64,000 bases of DNA. Source: Sarocladium kiliense. Lineage: Eukaryota; Ascomycota; Sordariomycetes; Hypocreales; Sarocladiaceae. Below, piece by piece: positions 46,252 through 56,336 of this stretch. The DNA lies in the NCBI GenBank assembly GCA_030734395.1, contig JAUZTG010000017.1:310001-374000 (forward strand), read 5' to 3'. The notes under the pieces are model-generated. The model searched no databases. It saw nothing but the letters and a program-made list of their open reading frames with translations, and was not told the DNA's origin. The position numbers and the translations under genes are program-made. Numbering within the stretch: position 1 is the first letter of the stretch; each line of letters begins with the position of its first letter.

Positions 46252-46629
46252 ATGAACATTTCTTACGTCGCTGCAGCCTTGACAGTCTGGCTCAGTGCCA
46301 CTAATGCAGCCCGCATCGAAATTTATGTTACGACCGGCCCAGGGCTGGTTCCTGTTTCCTCTACTGTCCCCATCGGCAATCACGGCAAAAGGAATGATTT
46401 TGGAGAATTCCGAGACGGCTGCAAGAGCAACAGCTTCAGTTGGCTTAAACAGATTTGCATCGACGATTCAGGGAATAGGGCGCACGCTACCTATACTAGT
46501 GGGCTGAAGAGATGCTTCAAGCGGACGAGCGCCACTACTCAGCGTTGTGGTGGTGACGAAGGGTGCTGGAGAGGGGTTTGTAATAGATACTGGACCTACA
46601 TATACACTGAGACTCAGTGTACCTGGTAA
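46252..46629 (+). CDS. Small Cys-rich secreted protein, effector candidate
   Basis: The intronless gene encodes 125 aa. MNISYVAAALTVWLSATNA is a clear signal peptide. The mature part holds seven Cys (DGCKSN, QICIDD, KRCFKR, QRCGG, EGCWRGVCNR and QCTW at the end) and many Ser, Thr and Tyr, with a KR pair near residue 44 (NHGKRNDF) that could be a Kex2 site. I do not recognise the family. Small, secreted, Cys-rich and isolated in a gene-poor stretch next to mobile-element debris is the usual profile of fungal effectors or antimicrobial proteins, but this is inference. The short length makes a chance frame possible; the signal peptide and Cys spacing speak against it. Confidence 0.65.
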   Translation: MNISYVAAALTVWLSATNAARIEIYVTTGPGLVPVSSTVPIGNHGKRNDFGEFRDGCKSNSFSWLKQICIDDSGNRAHATYTSGLKRCFKRTSATTQRCGGDEGCWRGVCNRYWTYIYTETQCTW

Positions 46630-47704
46630 TTCTAGGCTCTGAAGTTTACTATAGCTGCCCATATAGGAGAATGAGAAGACACGTGCGACATGTAACATGC
46701 TTCGCCCCGATGAGGTGCTATCTCGGCGTTTGAGGGTCGATGGACCTGAAGATGAGAGTGCGGACTGTGAGACGATCGCATGCCTGATTGGAGCGAAGCG
46801 GGGTTATAAGGCACCTGGCAGGCAGTGTATCTCAAACTACGCTACAGGGATGGTTACATTGGATCGATTTACACTTCATTGGGCTCTGATTCGTTTGGGA
46901 CTAGATGCGAGATTGATAGACCTGTATCGGAAGCAGAAACCGATCAATAGGAGGACAAGAGCATCGTGGAACACTGGCGAATAGTCTAGACCTTGGCGGC
47001 GCGGGTTCGTGAAGCACGGCTCGATCACCTTTCATTCCTTTGCTCTCAACGGGCAAATCTTGGCAAAGGGCGGATGGCGTTGTCCAGCGGCGCCGAAGGC
47101 CCGGTCAGAAAAAGAAGAAGGAAAGGGGGTACGGAGGGAAGCTATCAATGGCCCAGTCAGCTGCGACTAAGTGGCACGGGTTGAAGCGAGATTGATACGA
47201 TTAACTAAAAGGCCGAGAGCGGAGCACCTGGATCTAACGCTGATTGAAGGATCTCGCATGTCAACCAGCGCCACGGACGGCTACTCCATCCGCGCTTGAG
47301 GCAAGGATAGAGTACCCGACAGGGCGGCAACCTATGCTGCACAAATGCAGAAATGAAAAGGGGTTCTTGCTTGTAAATGCGTTTTAACTGCGTGGATGCC
47401 TTGTGACACGTAATAATTGAGCGTTGGCGGGCTATAGGACGAAGTGAAGATCGGAGGAGGTTAGGTACGGAACATGCTCGGGGTTGACCAACATGCGACT
47501 TCACACATACACCCTTCTTGTCAACGGGGTCGGTGCATGTTAATGGTGTTGGTCGCTGAAGGTCGGAATCAAAGTGGTTGCAAAGGTTGGTATTCAATCA
47601 AGGGTGCCCGAGGGCGAATACCTACGTACCTGAATGTATGTGATGGTCCTAGACCACCTGTGGTCTCAGGGAATCACCTTCCTGTAACATTTCAGCGCTA
47701 ATGC
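46630..47704. other. Intergenic, no supported gene
   Basis: Only short frames without motifs are found between the small secreted gene and the degenerate 12-bp repeat. Confidence 0.5.
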
Positions 47705-47788
47705 CTATTTTATTTGCGATTTAATTTGCCATTTTATTTGCTATTCACTTGCTATTTTGTTTCCTATTTTATCTTCTCTTATTATTGA
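47705..47788 (+). repeat. Degenerate 12-bp tandem repeat, about 7 units
   Basis: Units close to ctattttatttg follow one another (variants cgatttaatttg, ccattttatttg, ctattttgtttc and ctattttatctt; one unit is 11 bp). The array directly abuts the 3' side of the DUF3435-like remnant. Confidence 0.75.
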
Positions 47789-47789
47789 T

Positions 47790-48350
47790 ACTTAAATTCC
47801 TATCTTAGGTGCTACTTTACCGGGGAAAATCTCCAAATTGTCCAGCTGTGACGTCGAGATGAGTCGTAATGCCCGGAAACCTCTGTGACGGAATAATATG
47901 CCCAAGAGGAAGGTATGTAGGCTGAGGAGCAGGGCCGGGTTAAATAGTGCCTCCGGGACGGTAAAGGGCTTCCTGCAAGAAGTCAACAATACGCTACTAT
48001 GTAATAATAACTATTGCATATACGTCCTTAGTACCCAGGTAGGTCTTGGTAAACTCTAGTATGAACTGGATCAGGAGCTTGTGCGGACCTTCCTCGGGAT
48101 CGTTCGCCAACACAACACGAATATCTCTAAACCAGAGCCGTAAAATAGCCTAAGGTCGAGCGCCAGCAGGGGCACGGAGCAGCAGAAACAGGACCGCCAG
48201 GATACGGAGCTTGCCGAGATCGAATGACTTCTCTATGGTGCTGGGTGTCGGAGACGCTGTATCTGTCTGTCGGTCTTGGGACTCGTGATGGATCGGATCA
48301 TCAAATGGAATGGTGAGGTCGCCAAGGTGACTATGGCGAAGGAATAGGGT
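47790..48350 (-). pseudogene. DUF3435/FluG-domain (tyrosine-recombinase-like) remnant
   Basis: The minus strand encodes a segment I recognise as the fungal DUF3435 (often labelled FluG domain) family: LTIPFDDPIHHESQDRQTD, then SFDLGKLRILAVLFLLLRAP, an Ala-Arg-Pro followed by a TAG stop at 48150-48152 where the family has Gln, then AILRLWFRDIRVVLANDPEE and FTKTYLGTKD. A short intron-like gap leads to ALFNPALLLSLHTFLLGILF and RHRGFRALRLISTSQLDNLE. DUF3435 includes the captain recombinases of Starship elements, but only a central fragment remains and no catalytic Arg/His/Tyr set is visible. The W and R in AILRLWFRD fit C-to-T and G-to-A changes from the usual R and G. It cannot be functional. 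Confidence 0.72.
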
Positions 48351-48353
48351 TAT

Positions 48354-49125
48354 CTAACGCGAAACTTTCGTAGTGGCGCTTAAGCGAGCCGCTGTGCACT
48401 GGCACAAGCTTTCCCCGACGGTCCTCTTGCGTTCGCTCGATGAGGAAGTTGCTGTTGCTGCTTTAGAGCAAATCATGGGGTGGAGATAGGTCGGAGACAG
48501 GTCGGACTGAGGAGTGTTGCGACCGGAAGTCGTCGGTGAGCGAGATGCCATCCATAAGGACGAAGGGCCTGTAGTCTTAGCCAGAGGGGGGAAGGCTTAG
48601 TACCATCGAGTGAGACGAACTGCTCTCACAGGAGGAGGCGGAGGAGGAACGACTTGCATTGACCATCGAGGAGGACCAAGAGCTTTCGTAGTCACACTGG
48701 CCCGACCCATGTCTCGTCATGTTTTGATGCCCAGTGTCTACCCTTACGGCGCTGGCGTCCACCTTCTCGAACCCCTCGTCGAAGGAGACGCCACCATCTC
48801 GCAGTAGACTAAGCACGTCGTCGCCGCTCGGTCAGGGCGGCCGAGTGCCTCGAAACGCAGTCGCGGCGACGCGCATACTCGCGCAGGGAGGAGATATCGT
48901 CTTGAATGCTGCGTTTCGAGACCCAGAAGCGCTGCCTAGAGTGGCAGTCGAGGCCGCGGGTCCGACATCGGCCACAGGGTTTCTCTTCATCACACTGGAA
49001 TCGGCGTAAGAACGAGTCAGTGTTTACAGGGCATGTTGCCAGTAGTGAGAAAAAGCTTTGAACGGAATGGTACATAATTTTGCTCGTTTCTCACGGCAGG
49101 GCCCGCACGCTGTACGAGTGATGCT
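48354..49125 (-). pseudogene. Zn2Cys6 regulator fragment
   Basis: The two halves of a zinc cluster are separated by an intron-sized gap: CGPCREKRAK near 49075-49110 and CDEEKPCGRCRTRGLDC near 48950-49005. Joined, they have perfect C-x2-C-x6-C-x5-C-x2-C-x6-C spacing. The acceptor (GATTCCAG) is present, but I find no GT at the expected donor after the first half. Downstream basic and Ser-rich segments (SALTERRRRA, then ESSWSSSMVNASRSSS) are broken by stops, and the regulator's main domain is missing; the DUF3435 remnant follows at once. I read it as a truncated, dead regulator. The downstream limit is uncertain. Confidence 0.55.
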
Positions 49126-49427
49126 TTTCCATGTTTCCATAGTCTTCTTGCCCTTTACGGCTGCCATGACGATGTAAATGGAGATGCAGATGAAGTCGGT
49201 GCTCGATAACCGGGTATTGAGGGAGGTTTGATGAGGGGTGGCGGTTCGTTGGGTCGATGGAACATCTCATCTTGTCTATAATCTATGAAAGGCAAACCTC
49301 AATGGGCATGAGCCTAGGTCTATACCAACAGCTCGGACAAAGACAAAAGAGATCTAACTGTATAATACAATACGCACCGTCATGTGCAAAGCGACCAGTC
49401 CCAGGTCCACGACTCCTAGCCCACCAC
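49126..49427. other. Short intergenic region
   Basis: It holds the 3' flank of the ABC transporter gene. Nothing else is seen. Confidence 0.5.
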
Positions 49428-52400
49428 TCAATCCTCTGCCTTTTTAGTAGCCTTAGTCCGCAGCTTCATCATGAAGTAAACAAGGCCGTAGAAGCCAAAG
49501 ACAAAGCCGACGATGATACCTACGTTCCTCCACCCGTAGTACTCTTCCTTCAGGTTCAGCGTGATAAGGTAGTCACTGCCTTGCGTGTACTGGCACACCT
49601 GGCAGCCGGCCGTGTCGCCGGGGTTGAGCAGATTCGTAGCGGCCCCCATGCCCTGCTGGTAAGTCTGCAAATACACTCCGCAGGTCTGATTCGGTGCCGG
49701 ATCGAAGACGGCGAGCTCGTCTTGCTTGCAATCAACGGTCTTATCCCAGGTGGTAAAGACCAGCAGTGCACCCATGAGGTAGTTGAACGGGTCGATGTAG
49801 TAGAGCCTGTGTCGCATCAGGATGAGGATGCGGTTCGAGGCTATCTCGAGGGGCAAACACCTACCAATATCTCCAGAATGCTACAATTTGGCTGTATGGG
49901 ATCATGACTCCGCAGAAAGAGACCAACGTGGTGATGACGAGGGGATTGACCAGCGATGCGAAGACGGCATTTGGCGTGTACGCTGCAATAGACTGCCCAA
50001 TTCCTGTGTAGAGAAGCTCATAGAGGACCTGTAGAGTATGTCAGTCGCGTCGCAAGACAAAAGAACAGTGCTTCATAGAGGATGGCGCGAGTGCGCAGAC
50101 GTACCACGACTAGGAAGATGCTACCGGCAGACCCCGGATCAGTGGGTAGACCAGCAATGAAATACCAACAGACATAGTACAGCAAGGCGCAGACCATTAA
50201 GTACGGGAACTCCGAGACAATGAGACCCGTGACGAAAGGAGCCCAGTGGTACATCTTGCTCTTCTTCTCTCGCGCCTCGAAGATGTCGCGACGGTCGATG
50301 AACAGCGGCTGTAGCTGTGCAATGACACCCGGCGCGACGAAGATGAAGTTGAAGATGGTGAAGAGGTTCTGTTGCAGATCGGTCAAGGAGTCGCCGATCA
50401 TCAGGAACGTCAAGCTGTTCAAGAGAGCCAAGCTGATATGCATGGCGAATTTGTTGTCAAGGTAGTCGATGTTTCGGAAGAGAGAGACGTTCATGCGGTG
50501 CGTGACAAGCTTCGTTTGCGTCCACATCGAAGCAGCAAACTCATGCCCGTCGTCGGCGATTGCCGCCGGTCGACTGGCAGCGTCGTCGACCATGGCATCC
50601 AGCTCCTCAATGAAACGGCTGTGCTCCGGCGATTGAAGCCAGACCTGGTTCCAATCCTGACCGTGTCTCGATGTACCGGACACGACATCGATCATGTGCT
50701 CAGCTGGATTGGCTTCGGGAGGGCAAGGGGCACCGTAGCGACCAAAGTAGTCTTTGATGGTCTTCGCCTCCGCACCGATATCCCCAAAGTACACCGTCTT
50801 GCCACCAGAGGCCAGCAGCAGCAATTTATCGAACTGTGCAAAAAGCTGTGCGGAAGGCTGATGGATAGTAACCAGCACGGCTTGTCCAGCGCCAGTGAGT
50901 TTGCGAAGGAAGCGAACAGTGTTGTAAGCAGCCTGGCCATCGAGTCCTGAAGTGGGTTCGTCCAGAAAGATCAAGACACTCGGTTTTGCTACCAGTTCAA
51001 CACCGATTGTCAGACGCTTTCGTTGCTCGACAGAGAGACCTGCGCCTGGGCGGCCAATCAGTGTATGCTCAAGGTCATTCAGCTCCAGCAAGTCGACAAT
51101 CGTATCCACGTAACGTAGCTTATCCTCGGTAGGTGTGTCACGAGACTGCCGCAAGACAGCAGAAAATTCAAGGGCTTCGCGGACAGTTGCGAGAGGTTCA
51201 TGGATATCGAGTTGTTCGACATAGCCAGTGGAACGTTGGAACGAGACAGGAAGGGGTCTTCCGTCTACCAAAACGGACCCGTGGATTGTACCAGCAGTCT
51301 TCCGCTGCGCGAGAACATCGAGAAGTGTTGTCTTTCCAGCACCCGAGGATCCCATCAGTGCTCCAAGCATCCCGGGCTTGACATAGCCGTGCACGTTGTC
51401 CAAGAGAACTCTGTCGCCACTGGGGGTCTTGACGGTGTAAGTCAGATTCTTCCAAGTAAAGATACTATTATTGCGAAGGATATCGGTTTCGACTCCCTCG
51501 CCGCTTGAGTCAGGCCCAGAGTCTGTCTGGGACTTTTTAGTTGCTCGTGCTTCCTCATCCTGGGGCCGCAGGAGATGTTTCGACCTGTGCTGGAGCTCGC
51601 GAGGGATGAGAAGCTGGCGTCCGCCTTCTCCGAGCTGTTTCCACCTAGAGGTAAAGAAAATGGTGAGACCGGCGTAGAAGATCCACCAGGCGACATTAAT
51701 GCCGAAGTTTCGCCAGACGTGGCTATGTGAGAATGACATGCCTGCGAGGTACTGATCGCCTGTAAGACTCCAGGCACCTGGTACCGCGCCGACAACTCCG
51801 GCACATGATTGGCCACCACCGCTCATTGCGTACTCAGGTCCATTAGGAATCAGATTAGGTCCGTAGCATGGGATAGTCGTGTCGTGGAACTCGTTACCTA
51901 AAAGAGCTTCGAAGCCGTAAGCCATAGGGTTTATCCAGAAGATCCATACTAGCCACGGGTGCATCTCGGGCTTGATGATCATGTAGCCCATATAAACGAA
52001 CAAGGCAACAACAGATAAGCCCGAGATTTTCGTGGCAGCATCGAATGTCGGGAGCGCCGCGCCGACGAAACGGAAGAAGGAGGTCATTGACAGAGCAGTG
52101 ATGAAGGTCGTAGCCAGGTAGGTGAAGAAGGCAGCTGCGGTTGCTTTCAGACCAGTCATCCAGTAGAGCACAAGACCGAAGTGCGTCACTTGAAAAGCCA
52201 GGATAGGAATGTCGGCAACAATCTGGGCAATGCAGACAGCCGCTGGGTGGTACAGGGCGAAAGAACGGTGCTTAGCCAAGATGGGCCTCCCGGTGAAGGA
52301 GTCGGTGACTTCTCCGAGCGCAAGCAGGGAGTTGTACAGTAGTGAGAAGAACAGAGCGCCGCCTTTGAGGAAAAGACCAAGGGAGTTGTCCGGCGCGTTG

Positions 52401-53836
52401 TAGAAGAGTGAGCCACCAAGAAGAGCCTGGATGACCGTCGCACCCTGCTTCATGAAGAGCGTCGCCTTGTCACCCCACATGAGCTGATACTGCCGGATAA
52501 CCGCGGCGTGGATCTGAGTAGCAAAGTTGGTCGTGGTGACGGCATTTTGCGAAACGGCCCTGTGTTTCTCGCGGAGAGCCATCTCTTTGAAGATCTTCGT
52601 GTTGCGGGCTGCCTCGTCGCTGTTTGGATAGTTTTGGCATTCTTCCAGCATGAGTAGCCGGGTCTTGGACTGCTTATAGGCGTTGTATATGTCCTGCGCG
52701 GTTCGCGGGAACGTATTCTCGCATCCAGGTGCAATAATACGCTCAGTGGGAACCGTCACGCCCGTAAGGAAGTCCCCGCGGTTGGATCCAGAGTCGCGAG
52801 CGAAGCCGAGACTCTCCATGAATGGCACGGCTTCTTTCTGCGGACCATAGTAGATCTGCTTGCCTTCGTCGAGAACAAGCACCTTGTCGAATTGCTCATA
52901 AATACCGTTGCCAGCTTGGTAGAGTGTAACGATCGTAGTTAAGCCAAGCACGTCGGTCATGGTACGAATGGCCTTTACCCACTCCAGCGCGGTACTGGCA
53001 TCGAGACCTCTCGTGGAGTCGTCCCAGCAGAAGACACTGGCTCGAGTCGTGAGGACTTCGAGGATGGACACTCGTTTCCTCTCCCCTCCAGAGACGCCAC
53101 GGATATAGGCATCGCCAACTTTGGTTCCCGCAGTATGTGAAATTCCAACGGATCGCAATAAGAAATCCTTGTAGAATTTGACAAACTCCTCGTGCGTCTT
53201 GATACCGGCCGGAAGATGGTAGGGAACCTTCATTCGTGTGGCAAAGTCGATTGTTTGCTCCACGGTCAGGGTAGGGAAAAAGATCTCCTCTTCGTTGTTC
53301 ATGATGATCTCCCCTCGGTATTGCTTCGCTTCGTCGGCAGACATGTTGCCGTATCTGACTTCTCCAGTGACTTTTTCATAACCAAGTCGGTTGTTGGCGA
53401 GGACACTGAGCAGAGATGTGCATCCAGCTCCGGGACGGCCAAGGACCAAAAGCATTTCTCCCGGTTTGACGGATCCGAAGGAGTTGTCAATGATTGTTTT
53501 AGACTTGTTGAGTTTGCTGCCCTTATGGAATGGGTATAGCTGTGACAGGACATTCTCATTGAACGTTGCATCAGCGCTGACACCCGTAACGGTGAGGTTT
53601 TGCCAGCTCACGCCAAGCTTCTTCGGTTTCGCGCCACCTTCATCATCCCATTGCTTTATTTGCCGAACTTCTTGTGCCATGTGCCATGTTGCTGTTACGT
53701 CTGTGGCTGAGGTTGCTTTGATCTTGGGCTCAATGTCCACCGATGATGGTGTACCGTCAGCGATGGTTGATCTTGATGACATGTTGATCGAGTCGGTCAG
53801 CATATTGGCGAATATGGGGTTGTGAAATAGTCGCAC
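49428..53836 (-). CDS. Full-size PDR-type ABCG multidrug transporter
   Basis: Three exons (50105-53836, 49865-50028, 49428-49806) give 1424 aa, or 1406 from the Met at 53782 (MSSRSTIADG). The order NBD1-TMD1-NBD2-TMD2 is that of fungal pleiotropic drug resistance pumps. NBD1 has the degenerate Walker A GRPGAGCTSLL (Cys for Lys) and signature VSGGERKRVS; NBD2 has GSSGAGKTTLLD and the degenerate LSVEQRKRLTIG with LIFLDEPTSGLDGQAA. This asymmetry is normal for the family, so it is not damage. TMD2 continues through two introns (IGQSIAAYTPNAVFASLVNP, FWRYWLYYIDPFNYLMGALL) to a Lys-rich end. It exports hydrophobic compounds at the plasma membrane. A Zn2Cys6 gene is divergent from it about 1 kb away and may control it. 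Confidence 0.95.
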
Positions 53837-54884
53837 TGATTTTGGAAATGATACGAAGAGGGTTCAACAGCAGTCATGAACGTAGGAAGGACAGACCAGA
53901 GTCTATATTATGGCGACGGCAACCAATCCCCCATGCACCTCAGGGTAGGGAGACTTGGTGAGGAATTGCGTGCTGGAGGACGTGCTAGAGTCTGCCTAAC
54001 ACTGAAATAATGAGCATCACGATTCGTAATAATAGCACAAGTGCCCTCGGACTCGGCAGAGTCTGTGGTTAGTAAACCCTCCGTGTTATGCTGACGCTGG
54101 TGTGTGTTGCATGATCTCCGCGTGCTCTGCGCAATGTCGGTGTCTAAAGGATCCCGACAACATGTTTCGGCCCATCAACTGCGCCTGGAACAGGCACATG
54201 TCTTCACTAGACCGAGTCAGAGCTTGCTGATAGACATGGGTGCTAGTGTATAACAGTCTAGACACCACGTAAACATTGCCCAAATGCACACTACCTGGTT
54301 GGAGGAGCCGAATTGGTTGTCGAGAGAAGCCACAGTCCGCGCAACGCGCGATTCACCCAAGAAGCGACTGCTCTGGAGATCTCAACCCAGCCTCTGATTG
54401 TGTGTCAAGGATGCTGGATGGGACTACATGTCATCGATCTGAGATGATGGTGCCCCCAAGCTTTCGTCAAGATCCCAGAGCCTCGTTAGACCTCAGAAAC
54501 CTTCCGTGGACGGTTTAACATCTTGGACCTCACTCCTCCGTACCTTAGGATGAGTAGCCCCTGGTATCCGCTGTTCCCACCGTCTCCAGCATCTATCTAG
54601 CCAAGTCCGTCGCGCTTTTGTCTCAGGGCGCAGCCGATTATTCAGCTATCAAACTTTGGCACGGAGGCAGCGGCAAGGCACTAGTATCTTTCAAAACCCC
54701 CCGCGGAGGGTTTGTCAAGTGCGCTCGCTCGTCACTCACCCTCGCTCTCGCATCGAGCCTCATTCGGAACCCCGCCTCGGCGCGTCCGGTTGCCTGTTTC
54801 CTGCTCTCTTCCGATCAAAATGGGCACTTTAATGATTGACCAATTTCCGCTCGAATCGCAAAAGCCCCATCGGTTCGCAACTCG
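53837..54884. other. Divergent promoter region of ABC transporter and regulator
   Basis: About 1.05 kb separates the two divergent starts. I see no supported gene inside. A weak TATA-like run (tctatattat) is near 53900 on the transporter side. Confidence 0.5.
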
Positions 54885-56336
54885 ATGAGTATGGGCACGT
54901 CATTTACGATCCATCCGTCGCAACGGCGTGTTTCCTGCGATGTATGCAGGCGACACAAGACGAGATGTCAACGCATCAGGCAAAGCGACCCGAAATGCGC
55001 ACGGTGTACGATGCTGGAGGAGAAGTGCAATGTAAGCGGACCGAAGAAGGTCGGGAGACCGAGGAAGCCGGATTCAGCCGCTGGTCAGCGCCCAAACACG
55101 GAGTCAACCGAGCAGAACAATGCGAAGCCCATGCGTCCTCAGCAAAAAGAGACAAGCAAAGGCCAACAGAACGAACGAAGCCTCTCAAGCGTTTCGCCAG
55201 ACTCGGGAATATTCCTGGAACGGGACGACCAGGCAGGCATGGCCGGCATGAGGTTCTCGGCGACAGCAGCCGCAGCAGCGCCGACTATCGAGAGCACCAC
55301 AAACGACGTGTTCAATCTCGTATCATCCTGGCCAGCTACTTGGACTTCCGGGGTGCAGTTTTCGCTGCCGCCTCCAGCGCTTTGGGACGTGGCAAGTTCC
55401 TACAGGCACGGTTTCGCCTTCTCCGACTACGACTGGAACTTCAACGAGAGCGATGTGATCGAGACGGCATCAAGTAGATCCGACGTGACTATCACATGCT
55501 CGGACCCAGACAGCCTAGTCATCCCGGAGCTTGGTGTCCCAGCGGGCAGCATCGAGCTGTCTGATGCGCTGTCCAAGCTTTCGAAACTGAACATCGACTT
55601 GCACACCCGTGTAGCGGCCATAGAGGCACATCGACCCCTCGTGAATCTGAACAGTCTCCTCTATCGCGAAGGCCCATTGTTCATCGACAACCATACACTG
55701 GCGGAGTTCACCATGACAAAAACGCAGGGACTGTTCCACATACTGTCACGACTTCTCAACAACCGACAGTGCCACGCGCCAATGAACAATCATCACAAAA
55801 TGGATGCCATGAGCCTTTCAGGACCAGCAGCGCAATCTTCACAGCAGCCATATGGAGATAGAGACAATGACTCAGGCCCTAATCCTGACTCACCCTTCCC
55901 ATCAGCCTCTCCCCGACCATTGCTGCCACCTCTCGCATTGACCATTACGGCTGTCTTCACACAACTCATAACTCTGTACGAGACCTTTCTCAATCACATG
56001 TTCATTCGTCTCGAAAACCTCAACACCGACCCCGTGGCGCCCATCCCAAGTCTCATTTTCGGCCAACTCTTGCCACAAGAGCCTTGCATGCTGGGAATCC
56101 GCTTCTCCAATGTGTCAGTCAACCTATTGGAAAGGATCGAGCAGATTCTCGGCATCAACGGACGGCCCGAATGGGGCGGAAGGGGGCTGATGTCCACCCG
56201 GCAGATCGACGTGCTCTGGGGCGAGTTGGACAGCGGCGAGGGCGTTGCTCCAGGTCACGGCTTCATGCGGCCGGCATATGTGAAGAGATCGCTTCGGAAA
56301 GTGATGATGCTCCTTGACCGGATAGGATCGCGGTAA
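54885..56336 (+). CDS. Zn2Cys6 transcription factor with AT-hook, 483 aa
   Basis: The intronless gene starts MSMGTSFTIHPSQRRVSC (a second Met is two codons on). The zinc cluster is CDVCRRHKTRCQRI followed by SDPKCARCTMLEEKC, and an AT-hook-like KKVGRPRKP comes directly after it. The middle is Ser/Gln/Pro-rich and holds a WNFNESDVIETASS acidic patch. A helical C-terminal region (PLALTITAVFTQLITLYETFLNHMFIRLENLN ... VKRSLRKVMMLLDRIGS) resembles the C-terminal part of AflR-type and related regulators of secondary metabolism. The usual fungal_trans domain is absent. It is nuclear, and the divergent ABC transporter is the obvious candidate target, by position only. Confidence 0.88.
   Translation: MSMGTSFTIHPSQRRVSCDVCRRHKTRCQRIRQSDPKCARCTMLEEKCNVSGPKKVGRPRKPDSAAGQRPNTESTEQNNAKPMRPQQKETSKGQQNERSLSSVSPDSGIFLERDDQAGMAGMRFSATAAAAAPTIESTTNDVFNLVSSWPATWTSGVQFSLPPPALWDVASSYRHGFAFSDYDWNFNESDVIETASSRSDVTITCSDPDSLVIPELGVPAGSIELSDALSKLSKLNIDLHTRVAAIEAHRPLVNLNSLLYREGPLFIDNHTLAEFTMTKTQGLFHILSRLLNNRQCHAPMNNHHKMDAMSLSGPAAQSSQQPYGDRDNDSGPNPDSPFPSASPRPLLPPLALTITAVFTQLITLYETFLNHMFIRLENLNTDPVAPIPSLIFGQLLPQEPCMLGIRFSNVSVNLLERIEQILGINGRPEWGGRGLMSTRQIDVLWGELDSGEGVAPGHGFMRPAYVKRSLRKVMMLLDRIGSR

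Noticed and set aside
49428..53836. Loss of key residues in the ABC transporter (Cys in Walker A of NBD1, LSVEQ signature in NBD2)
   Set aside because: These deviations are the normal asymmetry of fungal PDR transporters, not damage.
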